Assembly: GCA_025093555.1 (NCBI GenBank)
Contig: JAIWNF010000002.1
Location: forward strand, 248,001-312,000
DNA: 64,000 nucleotides
From: Circinella umbellata
Taxonomy: Eukaryota; Mucoromycota; Mucoromycetes; Mucorales; Lichtheimiaceae
Direction: 5' to 3'
The translations under genes were made by a program, and so were the position numbers. Positions 1-12,210 of this stretch are shown piece after piece (position 1 is the stretch's first letter; every line of letters begins with the position of its first letter). A model generated the notes under the pieces. It had not been told where the DNA came from. It searched no databases and saw only the letters and a list, made by a program, of their open reading frames with translations.

Positions 1-504
1 ATTCGCTGTTGGGCATACAGATGATTTCTATATCGCCAATGTTGAGATTCTTCACGTAGGAGGTCAACTAGACATTAAAAGAAGAATGGCAAAAATTAAA
101 AGTGCTTTTGATACTATTCATTGTAATTTAACAATATGGATACTTTTTTGGTCGCGCTTTATACCTGTATGCTTTTATTTTTACATTTTCTTTTAAATCC
201 TGATCCTGTATATACAGTACAGTATTGTAAAGCTCTTTTCTCTTTATTAATAAGTATTCAAAGTTTTTTTTTTTGTAATATCTTCAAATACTTATTACTT
301 CTTTTTCAATTTCGCATACTTCAACAACTATTTTCAAAATCTCGAAAAAATATTCGAGAGGAGTCAACATGTCGCTTTCAATGTAGGAAATAATATATAT
401 AGGTCATTGCTTATATATTGCACCCAGTTGAAAGAAAGTATAAATATTTTAACGGATTCATATTCAAACAAAAGCATTGAGTTAGCTGCACATATTTATC
501 TATT
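1..504. other. window edge, no confident gene
   Basis: I see no supported gene here. An open frame on the + strand runs from position 3 to 197 and contains a plausible-looking stretch (GGQLDIKRRMAKIK). It has no start in the window, and its last third is hydrophobic low-complexity sequence. It could be the end of an exon of a gene lying upstream, or a transposon relic. The rest of the stretch is AT-rich with T-runs. Confidence 0.25.
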
Positions 505-1246
505 TTTTTTTTTGGAAATCCAGGTAGTGCCATTTAGATGGAAAGCAATATGTTGGTTGATACCACCACCCAGCTCAGTACCTACCAGCCGCATCACCGT
601 CGCTGCGCGCATCAATGTACTCCATGTAGGTCCTGGTCGACTCCGTCGGTATTGGCGTGACAACAAGCCCTCTATGTCAACTGTTACAATTGCAACATCA
701 CTTTCACCTAAAGACTGGCGACTCTTTTGGCGCTTCGATAATCTCATGGTGCACGAACGGCTTGGTGGCGACTTCTCTTACAACGTGTCTCTAACAAAAC
801 TCACCTTCACCATATCATGCCTGAGAAACACCCTACCAATATCTGCCATATTTGCAATGTGGAGCCTGATACGGTGCGACACCTCTTTATGGATTGTCCC
901 TTAAAACTAGCTTTCTGACACCAAGCATTACAACTATCACTCTCCTCTGACCAGCTTTTGGGATATACTTCATCTCCGCCTCCCCTCTGACAATAATATC
1001 TCTTGGTCCAGCCGCCTACCACACTTTGGCCTCATATTACAAACTATTTGGTACATGCACTGGCAGTCTATATTTCAAGATATTCCTTGGCATAACCACT
1101 TAACTGGTCAATGTTATCAAACTCTTGTATCACGATATCCTTTTATTTCCACCTCTCCCCTTTCTTCTTTAGCTAATTCTATACAATCTCAAATCGGGAC
1201 TCAACTTCCTCAATAATAAAAACAATTTATACCAAAAAAAAAAAAG
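505..1246 (+). mobile_element. 5'-truncated LINE (non-LTR retrotransposon) 3' end, copy A
   Basis: This is the C-terminal end of a non-LTR reverse transcriptase followed by the element's 3' tail. The frame from about 550 to 740 (INVLHVGPGRLRRYWRD, then SPKDWRLFWRFDN) shifts after about 745. It then reads an RT-associated zinc-binding motif at about 820-900, with CHIC, RHLFMDC and the ligand order C-x2-C...H-x3-C intact. The element closes with an AATAAAAACAATTTATACC-like end and an A-run at about 1235-1246. The same 3' end occurs inverted at 39563-39600, so the two copies belong to one family. At least one frameshift and the lack of an upstream RT core make this copy inactive. The 5' boundary is approximate. 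Confidence 0.75.
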
Positions 1247-1987
1247 AAAGCAATATGTAGTTTTCTTTGTATGCAAATTATATAAGAAGAAAAAATATCA
1301 TATTGACCTCTATGAAAGGCTTATATAGTTCATTTAATTCACATAACAATGACTGCCTCAGTATTAGAAAATAGTTGATTATTATGCAAGAAAAAATCTT
1401 CATGAAGGCAGTATCCACCACATTATTGGCTCTTTAATGTACTACCAATGAATTAGGGTACGTTGTATTTGAAGCAACATCATTTGAGAAACAAAAAAGA
1501 CAAGCCAGTGACAGAAAAGACAAACTACTACCACATCTCTAATAATATAATTTAAATTATTATTTGAACTAAAAAATAATTTGAGTGAATTGATGTCTTT
1601 ATCAAATACAATGTTCCCCAAATTCTTGTTAATAACTCATTTTTCTGCACCATTTTTCCGCAACTATTACTATTCAACTTTATTTTGCATGAGAGACCAA
1701 ATTAGATAGGTATAGGCTTTCCAATTATATCAGCCAAAAATTAACCTTTATTATTATATAGCTCTTTCAAATATCCAGCTTTATTAGTGCAAGCATATGC
1801 AATTTGGATAATTATTCCTGTTGATTGTATTATGAGAAGGCATTTAAACGTACTTGTGTAACATCAGTTTTTCTTTTTTTTGTTGCTATGCTTCAATAAT
1901 ATGAACTCCGGTATTTTTTTTCTATTCTGAAGCTTGCAAGTGGCTTGACAGCATAGACCACTTTTTTTATTACCCTACAAAAATATC
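1247..1987. other. intergenic, upstream of RPA34
   Basis: AT-rich spacer between the LINE tail and RPA34. I see no open frame with protein character, no tRNA and no clear repeat. It must hold the RPA34 promoter, but I cannot point to a specific element. Confidence 0.5.
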
Positions 1988-3026
1988 ATGGCAGGAAATT
2001 CACAAACGTAAAGCTAAAGTTCCGTTGAATCATTGATTGGGTATATTGATGCATTAATGAGAAGGAGCTGATTTATATGAAATATGTATATTTATAAATA
2101 GTGCACCTACTGGTTATGCAGAATTCAAATCAACCTCTAAATCAACATTTAATACTGAAAAGATCAATGAGAACAATGACAAAGAACTTTGGCTCATTCG
2201 AGTACCAGAAAACGTAGGATATATATTGCTTATCATTATTAAGCTATTATTAATTATTGTTCTGGTTATTAAAGACAACAAGAAAATTAATTACTCATAT
2301 AGGTACCATTGGATAAACTGAAAGGTTTGGAAATAAAGTTGCCTTCTGCAAAAAAACATTCACGAAAACCACTTGCAAAAATGAATCATAAAGATAGCGA
2401 ATATGCATTATACCGAGTACCACAAGCAACTGACGAAAAGGAGAACAGTAAAGATAATGATGATGAAGATGAAGAAAATGATGATGATATTGGTGTGAGT
2501 GGACAAGAAATGGCTGGATTTACTTGTTTATTACCCGAAGAAGAATACCTTGCTTATGGTAAATATTTAAAAAATATATATAAATATAGCGATAAAGATC
2601 AAGTAATATGCTAATATATAGAAATAATATTTCATTAGCGCCCAAGGAATTTTCGCAATATTTGATATTGGACGAAGAAGTAAATGTACCGGACTCTATA
2701 GAAATAGCTAAAGAAATCTCGAGTCGACCACCAGCAAAACGTGATCAACCAGAGAATTTAGAAATGCGATTTAAGCCATATGGATTTGATACAGGTGATT
2801 ATTGGGAAAAAAGAGATAAAAAAGAGTGAAAAAAGAGAAGACATTCTGATCCATATATTTATATTTAGTCGGTGTGCCATCATCATCACCAACTGTTGCC
2901 GCAGCAGAAATTCTCAATAACAACACTACCGAATCGTCATCGAAGATTAATGGAGAAAAAAAGCGAAAGCGAAAGGAGGGTGAAGAAAAAGAAAAGAAAA
3001 AGAAGTCAAAGAAAGAAAAGAAATAA
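1988..3026 (+). CDS. RPA34: DNA-directed RNA polymerase I subunit RPA34-like
   Basis: Subunit of the A49/A34.5 (human PAF53/PAF49-like) module of nucleolar RNA polymerase I, which supports initiation and elongation of rRNA synthesis. Five exons were read: 1988-2007, 2102-2213, 2303-2558, 2639-2794 and 2869-3026, giving 233 residues. Splicing is supported by GT/AG at every junction and by frame continuity. The first exon codes only MAGNSQ plus part of a Thr codon. Recognition rests on the family block FTCLLPEEEYLAY, SQYLILDEEVNVPDS and the motif ending in MRFKPYGFDTG. An acidic Asp/Glu-rich stretch lies at about residues 84-100, and the C-terminus is a Lys-rich tail typical of this nucleolar family. 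The ATG was chosen because its short exon splices in phase onto the conserved part. The nearest annotated feature downstream is the U2 snRNA gene. Confidence 0.88.
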
Positions 3027-4735
3027 AGGCAAATCTACTTTTTTTTTGACATTCATCCATAATTAATCATTTCATGCATCTTTATATATTACATTCATCT
3101 TTCCTTTTCTCCCGTTCGTTTATTACATTCTCTTCTATAAATTTTCATTATTAATTATTGGTTTCAATAGGACCAAAAAACAATAATAACTCTTTTACAT
3201 TTTAATCAAAGTTTTAAAGTAAAAATTAGCATGGATAGAAAGTTTTTTTGGTTACTGATTCATATTAAAATAAATGTAATATATTCTTCTATTTTATGGA
3301 CTTATTACAATCAATAGATAGATAAAAAATGTGATATTACTTCATAAATTCTAGCTTCATATTTTACTTTACTGTAGAAAATCAAACAGGTTTACATCAA
3401 TATTAAGATGTTTGGAATTATCGTTTAGTCATCAGTGCATTTTTTTACATTAATTAGTTAATAGTATGATGGGAGACAAAGTATAGTTAGATAGTTCTCA
3501 ATCAAAAGCATACAATTTATCTTCTTTTTTAATTTTCTTTGAAGATTGTTGAACACCAGTAACCGTATCTTTGAGGCATACTTTTGATGTCACGAAAATT
3601 GTAAACAATAAATATCGAATCTGATTTGCATTAAGTGCTATAGCACGGCAGGAAAGCTTTTATAGGTAATGATGGATACATAAAGAAATTTTTTAGCTAT
3701 AATATAATAGTACAGATCTCGAAACACATTATTTATTTTCTGCAACTTGGATTTGTTGGTTAACAGAAGAGTTATGTGTGGCTACATCGTATCATACGCA
3801 TTGTTTCTAAAAAAGCAATACATTTAAAAAACATCACTGATAGCAAGAATAATACAACAGTTTAACCACACAGCTTCCTCAATTCTTATGCTTGCGAAAA
3901 AGAATGGTAGCTGATATCAGTTTAGAGTCAAAAAAGAAGTGTATGCCGAGTTTCTTAAATTTCTTTGTCTTTCAAATGTCACTAAAGAGATTACTGAGCT
4001 ACTTTTCTCGTCTGCACCACTGTCGAATAAGAGCTGTTTTGGATATGTTATGTATGTCTAATTGTTGTTAAAGAAGGAAGCAATAGAATATATGGTAGTT
4101 GATTTCTACTAGCAAACAAAATAGCCTGAAATGCTGTTATGTTTTCTCATCATTAATCAAAATGTGTAACTATTTAGTTGATGTGTGTGTACAACAAACA
4201 TGGGCTTTTTAAGAGTAATTCTATTGATCAAAATTATCTTCACGATATTGGCATTGTAACAAAAAAGATTGTTTCTTATTTAGCTTCACTTTACAGACAT
4301 GTTACTTATATAATACGAAACATTACTTCTTTTTTTTCCCATTATGTTAGTAGGTACTTCACAACACTAGTTGTTGTCTTACAATAATGCTGCAAAAAAA
4401 GCAGCGTATAAGAAAAACAACTGATATTTATCATTTGGTAAGCTAAAATAATAGTTCGTATTATTTTTTTGATTTCTCAGTTGAAATGTCTATTACTAAT
4501 AGTGTTGTAAATCATTTCTGTAAAGCATATAACCATATGCATACCAAAACACCCTCGCTCATGATACTTTGCATATAGATGCCTGGTGAAAATAATAGAG
4601 TACGTGGTACGAATAAATTTGTCGCTAAAATGACCTTTTGTTTTTGGGGAACGTGATGGAAGGGAGGAGAAAAAAACATATTTTTTTAAATGTCAGATTT
4701 TTAGTTTGATTGGATCAACTTTATAAAAAAATTTT
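3027..4735. other. intergenic between RPA34 and U2 snRNA
   Basis: About 1.7 kb of AT-rich sequence. Short open frames (for example 4178-4387 on +) have random composition and no start context. I see no RNA gene, TIR or LTR here. Confidence 0.5.
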
Positions 4736-4770
4736 CGTTCTGCGAACGGGAAAAAAAAAGTATAAATAAG
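4736..4770 (+). promoter_or_regulatory. U2 snRNA promoter: TATA box and small palindrome
   Basis: A TATA element (TATAAATAAG) lies at 4761-4770, about 30-40 bp before the RNA start. Just upstream, CGTTC-tgc-GAACG at about 4736-4748 is a perfect 5-bp inverted repeat. The TATA box is a confident call by position; the palindrome as a factor site is inference. Confidence 0.5.
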
Positions 4771-4800
4771 GGTGCTACTTGGGAAACTCAAATGATCCGC

Positions 4801-4991
4801 ATCCTCTCTGGCCTTTTGGCTAAGATCAAGTGTAGTATCTGTTCTTTATAGTTTAACAACTATAATGTGGAACATTGTTCCACTCGTTGTTAATCTAATT
4901 TTTTTCACCAGGTCCTTCCGCTCTGGCTTGCCATCGGCGGGACCACAGGTGTCCGTGGCCTGACACTGTCAGCCGTGTGACGCCGACCCAC
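4801..4991 (+). ncRNA. U2 spliceosomal snRNA
   Basis: U2 snRNA pairs with the intron branch point in the spliceosome. The 5' part matches the near-invariant U2 core: GGCCTTTTGGCTAAGATCAA followed by GTGTAGTATCTGTT, which contains the GUAGUA branch-site recognition sequence. A stem-IIa-like hairpin (TATAGTTT...AACTATA) follows, then an Sm-type U-run (CTAATTTTTTTC at about 4895-4906). A GC-rich 3' half then folds as stems III/IV and ends before a T-run at 4993. The length, about 190 nt, is usual for the family. The 5' end is set at the A of ATCCTCTCTGG by comparison with other U2 RNAs; the exact 3' end is uncertain by several bases. Confidence 0.93.
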
Positions 4992-5360
4992 CTTTTTTAA
5001 TAAGTAAATGAAAAAAAAAATCAATATAAAACATAACACTAAAAATATTAAACAGCTAAGCAAGTGAAACCATGTAGAGTTCTTGGCAGTTGAAAATCTG
5101 GGTTTTTACCATGAAAGTAATTGCCCCAAAAACGGAACAAAAATCAAACAGCTTGCCATGGGGAGATGGGGTTTTATTTAGAAATGATTGGATGCTGGGG
5201 TTCAATGTCGATTTTTATTTTGGCAGGAATAAAATTGCTAATTGTGTTGTTTCTTTCTTCGGTTTTATTCTTTTTTGTTCCTCACTCTTTTGTTTCTTCT
5301 GTTTTTTTTCCATACTTGTATATATAATAGTGATAACAATAATAACAATAATAGTAAACC
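4992..5360. other. spacer between U2 and lipase gene
   Basis: Contains the T-run after U2 and a pyrimidine-rich stretch at about 5240-5320 that fits a 5' leader of the downstream lipase gene. Short open frames here look random. Confidence 0.5.
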
Positions 5361-7284
5361 ATGGTTTCTATTTCCTTATCTGTAATTTATAATGCAATCC
5401 GATATTCTTTAGCAAACACCACTTCGTTAACTTCTGTATTATTGCGATCACCTCTTTTGCGCCGTCGAGTTGAATCACCTTCGAAAAAGAACAAACAGAC
5501 GTTAAAGGTATTATACCCCAGATTAATTAAACGACGAGTTAGCAAAAACAAAGTCGTATTCGATAGTCTCGCTGCTGCCCAGTTTTTATCATCATCTTCA
5601 GTTGTTCTCCCATCCACTTCTTCAACTGATTCCCACGGCAATAATATTCTTGGTGGGAGCAACAACTTTAATGACGACAACAGCGGACGTAACCGAAACA
5701 CAACTAATGCAACTGCTACTACAACAATGGGCAATAGTACCGCAACAGTGACTGAAGGCAAACATCATCGTGAAACTGTTTCAGGTCTCGATATGCCTGT
5801 CACACCTCAATATAGAGCACCACGTGCACCCGTTGTACTTTGTCATGGACTTTATGGATTCGATAAGCGGGGTCCTGCTGCGTTTCCCATGCTTCAAGTT
5901 CATTATTGGGGCGGAATTGAAGAAGCTCTGGCCAAGCTAGGTGCCAAGGTGATTGTTACCAAGGTACCAAGGACTGGTAGTGTGTGGGAGCGTGCTCAGG
6001 AATTGCATGCTATTCTCGAGGCTATTTTGGCGGGTAATCATGTAAATTTCATTGCTCACTCTATGGTAAATACTTTATTTCATTATTATTTGGTTTCTTT
6101 TGTTCTTTCTATATCATATTAGAATGAACAGTAACAGGAACAAAGACGACAAAAAATATGAATGTGAATATGCATATGATTTATTTTTAGCTGACTAAAA
6201 AAAATATTATTTCTTTGTTTAACCAGGGTGGATTGGATTGTCGGTCCTTATTGTCTCATATTCGTGATAGACCTTACAAAGTAGAATCACTTACAACAAT
6301 ATCAACACCTCATCAAGGTTCACCCGTCATGGATTGGTTCCGAGATCATGTGGGTGTAGGTGCTGTAGGAGCTGACATGACTGCTGCAACACAATCTGTA
6401 GGGAGTAATAATAAATCATCTAAAGATTATTATAATATACTTGATCCTGTTGTTCAAAGAGTGATCCAAATGTTTGATGCACCTGCCTATGCTAATTTGA
6501 CTACGGATTATTGCCAAGGTTATTTCAATCAAAACACACCCAATGATCCAAGTGTTGCCTATTATTCCTATGGTGCATCGACTGATATTCCGCCTTGGAC
6601 GTTTTTGGGATTGACTCGGCAAATTGTGAAGGAAAAGGAAGGGAATAATGATGGTATTGTTTCTGTTGAGAGTGCCAAATGGGGCAAGTATATCAAAACC
6701 TTGGATGCCCATCACTGGGATCTAAATGGTCAAAGGTTTGTAATTCTCTTATTTTTATATAGATATGGAAACCCGGAGAAAAAACAGGAGGGTTGATATG
6801 CTCAAATGTGTTCGAAAGGGTGAATAATATCGAAGGGGTGAGATGGGGCGGGGGCTCAACGGATTAATTATATTCTATATTCTATTTTTCTATGTTTTAT
6901 TGGGTGTGTTATGTTGATGTATATATGTTGCGATGAGCACTTGTACTTAATATATACCACCCACAAATATTAAATCTATCGATTCATCTTTTGTATATAT
7001 AACCTCCTTCTCAAATTTTCCATATTTTGAGTAGAGGAGTGTTACCATCGCAAGTGTCTAAACAAAAAAAAACATTTATTCTGAGGGGATTTTTGTCATT
7101 AAAATAATCTTATTTAGCATATCATTTACTGATCGTATACTTCTATTTGATGTTATATAGGTATCACTGGCGGTCAGCTATTCCGTCCTTGGATAGTTTT
7201 TCAAATTCTGAAGAAAAAAGCAAGTTCGATTCAGTCGAATTTTATCTAGAACACGCAACATATTTATACCAACAAGGACATTAG
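5361..7284 (+). CDS. TGL2: alpha/beta-hydrolase lipase, TGL2-like
   Basis: Probable triacylglycerol/diacylglycerol lipase of the alpha/beta-hydrolase fold. Exons 5361-6065, 6227-6735 and 7161-7284 give 445 residues. An oxyanion-hole segment VVLCHGLYGFDKRG lies near residue 160, followed by YWGGIEEALAKLGAKV. The nucleophile elbow AHSMGG has its Ser at about residue 234 and is formed across intron 1. Further on are TTISTPHQGSPVMDW and an acidic-residue segment GNNDGIVSVESAKWG; the downstream DAHHWD is a candidate His site. These blocks match the yeast Tgl2 family, which is mitochondrial. The N-terminal 50 residues here are rich in Ser, Leu, Arg and Lys and lack acidic residues, consistent with a targeting sequence (inference). 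A Ser/Asn/Thr-rich low-complexity linker covers about residues 70-140. Intron 2 (425 bp) is much longer than its neighbours. Confidence 0.85.
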
Positions 7285-8002
7285 ACTTTTATTTTCTGAA
7301 TGAATCCTTCCTATTGTACATAATTAGACAGTTTGATCCTCCTACTCTTTTTCTACCTGTTTCCTTTCTTTCCTCTCTTTTTTTCTTCTTTTTCTTTTTC
7401 GTCTTTATTTAGTTGTTACATTTCTTGTTCCTAGTATACTTCCGTTTCCCTACCCTATTCTACCTCATTCTTTTTTCCAAGATAATAATATTAATAATAA
7501 CATACATACATATGGGCTTTTTTATGAGCCCGCATGATAATATATTAGTCCCTAAAGACACTTTCCCCTAAATAGGTTTTATACTTTAAACATTTTTCTC
7601 CTTTACACAAATTATATAAATCCTGCAAAAACAACCCCACCGAGTAAAAAAGGATCGACATGATGTTTACGGTGACACAGAAAAGCTTAATCAAGCTTAG
7701 TTGTGTCGGGGCTCTAGTATTATGACGCACTAAAATATTTAACTTCCAATGTGAATGAAATAATGTATATACGCATATAATATTTAGTCTCATTAAAGTG
7801 CTGAAAAGAAAAAGATCTCCCGGCTTCTCTCATGGAGAATAAACGCGTATCTCAACTATCACCATGGTGACCGCGGAGTTTTTTTTTTCAAACCGTTGCT
7901 ATAACAACTCAATTTTTTTTTTCTTTTTCCTCTTTAATAAAACTCTTTATTTCCACTCATTGAGAGAAACCAAAAAAAAGGAGGGGTTGAGCAATTGTTC
8001 CA
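7285..8002. other. intergenic, lipase 3' region and EHD promoter
   Basis: T/C-rich sequence at 7370-7470 probably belongs to the lipase 3' untranslated region. A short GC-bearing hairpin (GGGCT...AGCCC) lies at about 7513-7532. The last 100 bp before 8003 are pyrimidine-rich, as usual for fungal promoters. No open frame looks coding. Confidence 0.5.
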
Positions 8003-10129
8003 ATGTCATTTAAACTTCACAAAAAAGATAAAAATGGAGAAAGTCCAGTAAATGGCACTTACAAAGGGCCTTCTGCTAATAACTCTGTACAAAACTGGGC
8101 TGAAGACGAATACGAGCAAGTTATTGAAGGAGTGAAAAAAATTTACAAGTCCAAAATAAGACCTTTAGAAGTGACATATAACTTTGAGGGTAATAATATA
8201 GATGTATTTAATTAAATAAAAGCATATTTCTGTATGTGCATAGGTACACTAAATAAACGTAAAAAATAGGGTTTCATTCTGCGCCTCTTACGGATTCTGA
8301 TATCGAAGCCAAACCAATTGTCTTATTAATTGGTCAATATTCGACTGTAAGTCTCTTTTTTTTTTTATTTCAGTTTTTTTTTGTTTTTATGCATTGTATT
8401 AATAAGAAATAATAATAATAATAATAATTATAGGGTAAAACAACTTTTATAAGATATTTACTCGATAAACGGTACCCTGGTGAGCATATTGGCGTGGAAC
8501 CCACAACGGATAAATTTGTTGCAGTTATGCATGGTGGTGAAGATCGGGTTATTCCTGGTAACGCTGCTGCTGTCAATCAAGATCTTCCTTTCCGAGGATT
8601 AAATAGATTTGGTCAGGCATTTTTATCAAGATTTCAGGTATATATAAAGATGCTTATATAAAGAATGAATTGGGGTGAGGGTTATCTGGCAGATAGTTTA
8701 ATAGCTACGACGAGTTATTTTATATAGGTTTCTCAAACACCATCTCCAGTATTAGAAAATATGACCATTATCGATACACCAGGTATTTTGGCAGGCGATA
8801 AACAACGTATTGAACGTGGTTATGATTTTACCCAAGTTATGGAGTGGTATGCTCAACGATCTGATTTAATTTTGTTATTATTTGATTCGCATAAACTGGA
8901 TATTTCGAATGAGTTTAAAATGGCCATCCACAGTCTTCGAGGACAAGAAGAAAAAGTCCGTGTTATATTAAACAAGAGTGATATGGTCAGTCAACAGCAA
9001 TTAATGCGAGTGTATTGTATCTCTTTTCTATTTATATTGTATTGACCGTTTCTTCAAACACATGGGCTAATGTCAATCAATGTAATTATATAGTTATGGT
9101 GCAATGATGTGGTCACTTGGTAAAGTAGTTCAAACACCCGAAGTGATGCGTGTCTATCTTAGTTCTTTTTGGACCGAGAAACCGCCCAATTGTTTTGAAG
9201 ATTGTCGAGAATTAATTGAAGCCGAATCAAAGGATCTTTTACGTGATTTGAAAGAGTTGAGACGAAATGCTGCGATAAGAAAGATTAACGAAATTGTTAA
9301 ACGAGCACGGTTAGCGCGGGTAAAGTATTACTGTAATCATCACGATTAGCTAATAAAGATAATACTCACCTTGTATTATATATTAAATATAGGTACACGC
9401 ACTTATTATTGGGCACTTGAAGAAAGAGATGCCATCAATGTTCGGTAAAAAGAAAAAGCGTGTGGCATTACTTAATAATCTAGACCAAGAATTTTTAAAG
9501 ATTCAGCAACGTTATCATTTACCGGCTGGTGATTTTCCCAACCCAGAAAAGTTTAAGAAAGCACTGGAACTGTATGACATTGATAAATTTAAGACAATCC
9601 AAGAGAGTCTTCTACATAAAGTTGATGATGTAAGTGTGAAAAAAAAAGCTTTTGCTTTTTGTGAGAAAATGAAAAGATATATGTGTATATAGCTAACGAA
9701 AAAAAATAGGCGTTGGCGGTAGATTTACCTAAATTAATGTCCATGTTTCCCATGGGTAATCCTGAACTTGCCGAAACGGAACGGAATCCATTTGAAGATC
9801 TCGATTCACAACCAACAGAGTATGGTAAACTACCTCCCAACTTTTGGAACTTTAGTTCGGTAGATAAATCATCCTATACGCCTATTTTCCAAGGATTACA
9901 TCCACGAGATGGTGTTGTCCCTGGTTCTAGTATCAAGCCCATCCTGTTAGAAACAGGATTAGACAATGAAATGCTTGCTCGTATTTGGCGATTATCGGAT
10001 TGGGACGGTGATGGATATATGGATATTGATGAATTCAGTGTTGCTATGCATTTAATCAAAGCTGTTGAGAATGGTGTTGATTTACCAGAGAAATTACCAT
10101 CATCATTAATGCCAAGTAGAAAGATTTAA
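8003..10129 (+). CDS. EH-domain-containing ATPase (EHD/Past1 family)
   Basis: Dynamin-like ATPase that tubulates and recycles endosomal membranes. Seven exons (8003-8189, 8270-8346, 8434-8637, 8728-9011, 9094-9319, 9393-9629, 9710-10129) give 544 residues, the usual EHD length of about 535-545. The P-loop GQYSTGKTT is split by intron 2 between Thr and Gly. Further motifs are IDTPG (G3) and NKSD (G4). The helical part carries [25 protein letters not shown] and [13 protein letters not shown]. The linker contains the family's NPF motif (ERNPFEDLD), and the C-terminal EH domain contains an EF-hand loop [13 protein letters not shown]. All splice junctions keep frame. The gene converges on the YIPF6-like gene across about 300 bp. 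Confidence 0.95.
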
Positions 10130-10176
10130 TAATAATATAGTAATTAATATAACAATGTCAATAATAATGATATAAC

Positions 10177-10215
<39 letters not shown>
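10177..10215. repeat. AT-rich trinucleotide/hexanucleotide microsatellite
   Basis: (ATA)n passing into about four copies of (ATAATG), located in the 3' region of the EHD gene between the two convergent genes. Confidence 0.85.
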
Positions 10216-10432
10216 CAACGTGAATGTAGATTTTAATACTGCTATTATTATTAATTTTAAAATACTGTATGTACATTCTATATATATTTCTCAGTATCAC
10301 CACACACACGCATTCGTATACGTATTATATATATTTTTTTTATCATGTTAGAAAAAACACTCGTGTTGTGAATATACAAACGAAAGGGATGGGGCGTTAT
10401 GAACTGAAAACAGAAAAAAAAGAGCTCGCGTA

Positions 10433-11633
10433 TTAGGATATCAAAGTAAGCCAAGAGATGACAAAATAGAATAAACAGAGAGGATAAACCTAATTACACA
10501 TAATATAAACTTTTAGTTTTAATTTCTTCCATCCACCAATGATATTATTAAAGAACTTACCGCCAAGACACGTCTGTTGGTTAGATGTACTTGGGATTCA
10601 GAAAGGAATCCAACCGAAGCTATATCATATATACATACATAAATCATCAGTGGATCATTATTATTAAATTAGTGTTAGTCCACAAACACTTTTAACTATT
10701 ATTTACCATAGGTTGACCAGGAAAAAGTAATAATAGCAATAGGCAATCTTGCCCAAATCAAGTTAATGAATGCTGCAAAAATAGACGAAAGTACTAGTGG
10801 AAAGAGACAATATCCCAAAACACATACGGATTGAAAAAATGAGACTGCACCACCTAGTAATTTAGCATTAAGAGTCACTACAGCTGAACCTAACCAAACA
10901 ATCACAAATACACCTGTAAATATAGGTACGGCTTGATCGTCAGGTGCACCAGTACTCAATATTCTATGATATGTACATTGATATAATTATTATTAGTGTA
11001 CACCTCTACATGTAATAGTTAGAGTGTGTAATCATAGGACTTACATGGCTAATGTTAAGCATAATATCAATGGACCCCATAAGTCCCCTATATAGATGAT
11101 AATAAACCGACCATGAGAAACCGATAACCGACTGTCTCTTTTTCTTCTTCAATATGATACGACACAGATAGATAATTAGTCCTACTTACAGTCTCTAAGA
11201 ACGTGTCGATTTCCGTTTGGATGTAACACTTGCTTCAATTTACCGCCTACCTGTCGAAGTTCGCGAAGCTAAAAAAAATCACCATAAGTTTTAAATGGTT
11301 ATAGCTTTTTTTTTCTATAAACATAATAAATCTTACAATAGTAGTAGAAACTGGTTCCTCCAAAGTGTCTTCACCATTGTATCCTCCTGGCTCCATTGAT
11401 TGTGAAATGGTACCTCTTACTGTCCTGCTTGACGACGATGAAGCATTGTTATTAATGTTGGTGTCATTATAAGCTGGGGGTGGAGGAGGATTTGATGCAG
11501 GGGCAGATTGTGTTGTAGATTGTCCTGTTAAATCAAGATCTGGCTCAATTTCCATGAGAACAGCAGGGGACTGAACATCATCATTAGAAGTTGATGAAAT
11601 TAAGGGCTTAGTATTTTCAGTAGGTGATAACAT
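10433..11633 (-). CDS. YIPF6: Yip1-domain membrane protein, YIPF6/Yip4-like
   Basis: Multi-pass Golgi/ER protein of the Yip1 family, which binds Rab GTPases and helps organise ER-Golgi membranes. Exons in transcript order are 11633-11337, 11268-11190, 11087-11045, 10963-10707, 10619-10561 and 10489-10433, giving 263 residues. The N-terminal about 95 residues are cytosolic, Ser/Pro-rich and contain PPPPPAY. The family signature follows: LRELRQVGGKLKQVLHPN, RDWDLWGPLILCLTLA, then about five hydrophobic segments with FVIVWLGSAVVTLNAKLLGG and a C-terminal VYPLCLFYFVISWLTL. DWDLWGPLI is diagnostic of the YIPF6 branch. The first true ATG is at 11633. The two small 3' exons (59 and 57 nt) complete the membrane domain. 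The gene is divergent from the TRS33 gene and shares its promoter region. Confidence 0.9.
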
Positions 11634-12210
11634 GGTCAAGGAAGAAAAAAGGTAGAAGAGAAAGAGTACTTCGCATTAACTTCAATTTCCGGTTAATTTG
11701 CCCTGAAATTACTGGTAAAACGGTCCATATTATGGCTCCCGTAAATAGAGTGGTTCAAAAATGAACTTATCTTTGGCCTGAGCCTATTAAACAACGGTTC
11801 ATGGTAAAGAAAAGACAATATATAAAAAATAATAAGGGGGATGGAGGGAAGAGTGAAAAGATTTACAGCAGCATTAATATAAGTGCATGATATATGCTAA
11901 ATATTGCGAGAATGAATGAGCCCTGTTATATTATACTTTGTCAATAGCAAGATGAATCAATGCGTAACTTGATAAAAAGCTACTGGAAATATGTATTTTA
12001 TCATCATGATAGCCGATATGCTTGTTTTTATCATGTAGCTACTAAAATTACCATGACCAAGAAAAAAGAGAGGAAGGAAGGAAACCCATACGACTTGCAG
12101 CGGGAAATTTGTTATAACGTCACACGAAAAATAGGTGGTGGTTGAACCTGAAACTTTTTGAGCGTCATCTCTACTCCATCAAGCCGACAAAATCACCAAT
12201 TCCATCTATA
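11634..12210. promoter_or_regulatory. shared divergent promoter region of YIPF6-like and TRS33
   Basis: A 577-bp gap between two divergently transcribed trafficking genes; promoters for both must lie here. I see no element I can name confidently. An open frame at 11960-12145 appears random. Confidence 0.5.

Noticed and set aside
5387..5761. Long antisense open frame in the lipase gene
   Set aside because: Shadow of the low-complexity Ser/Thr/Asn linker; Val/Leu/Arg-rich product without motif.
7500..7540. GGGCT/AGCCC hairpin as a bacterial-type terminator
   Set aside because: The genome is eukaryotic; the short hairpin in a 3' region has no known meaning.
10177..10215. Possible CRISPR-like or satellite array
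   Set aside because: Simple microsatellite in a eukaryotic 3' region.
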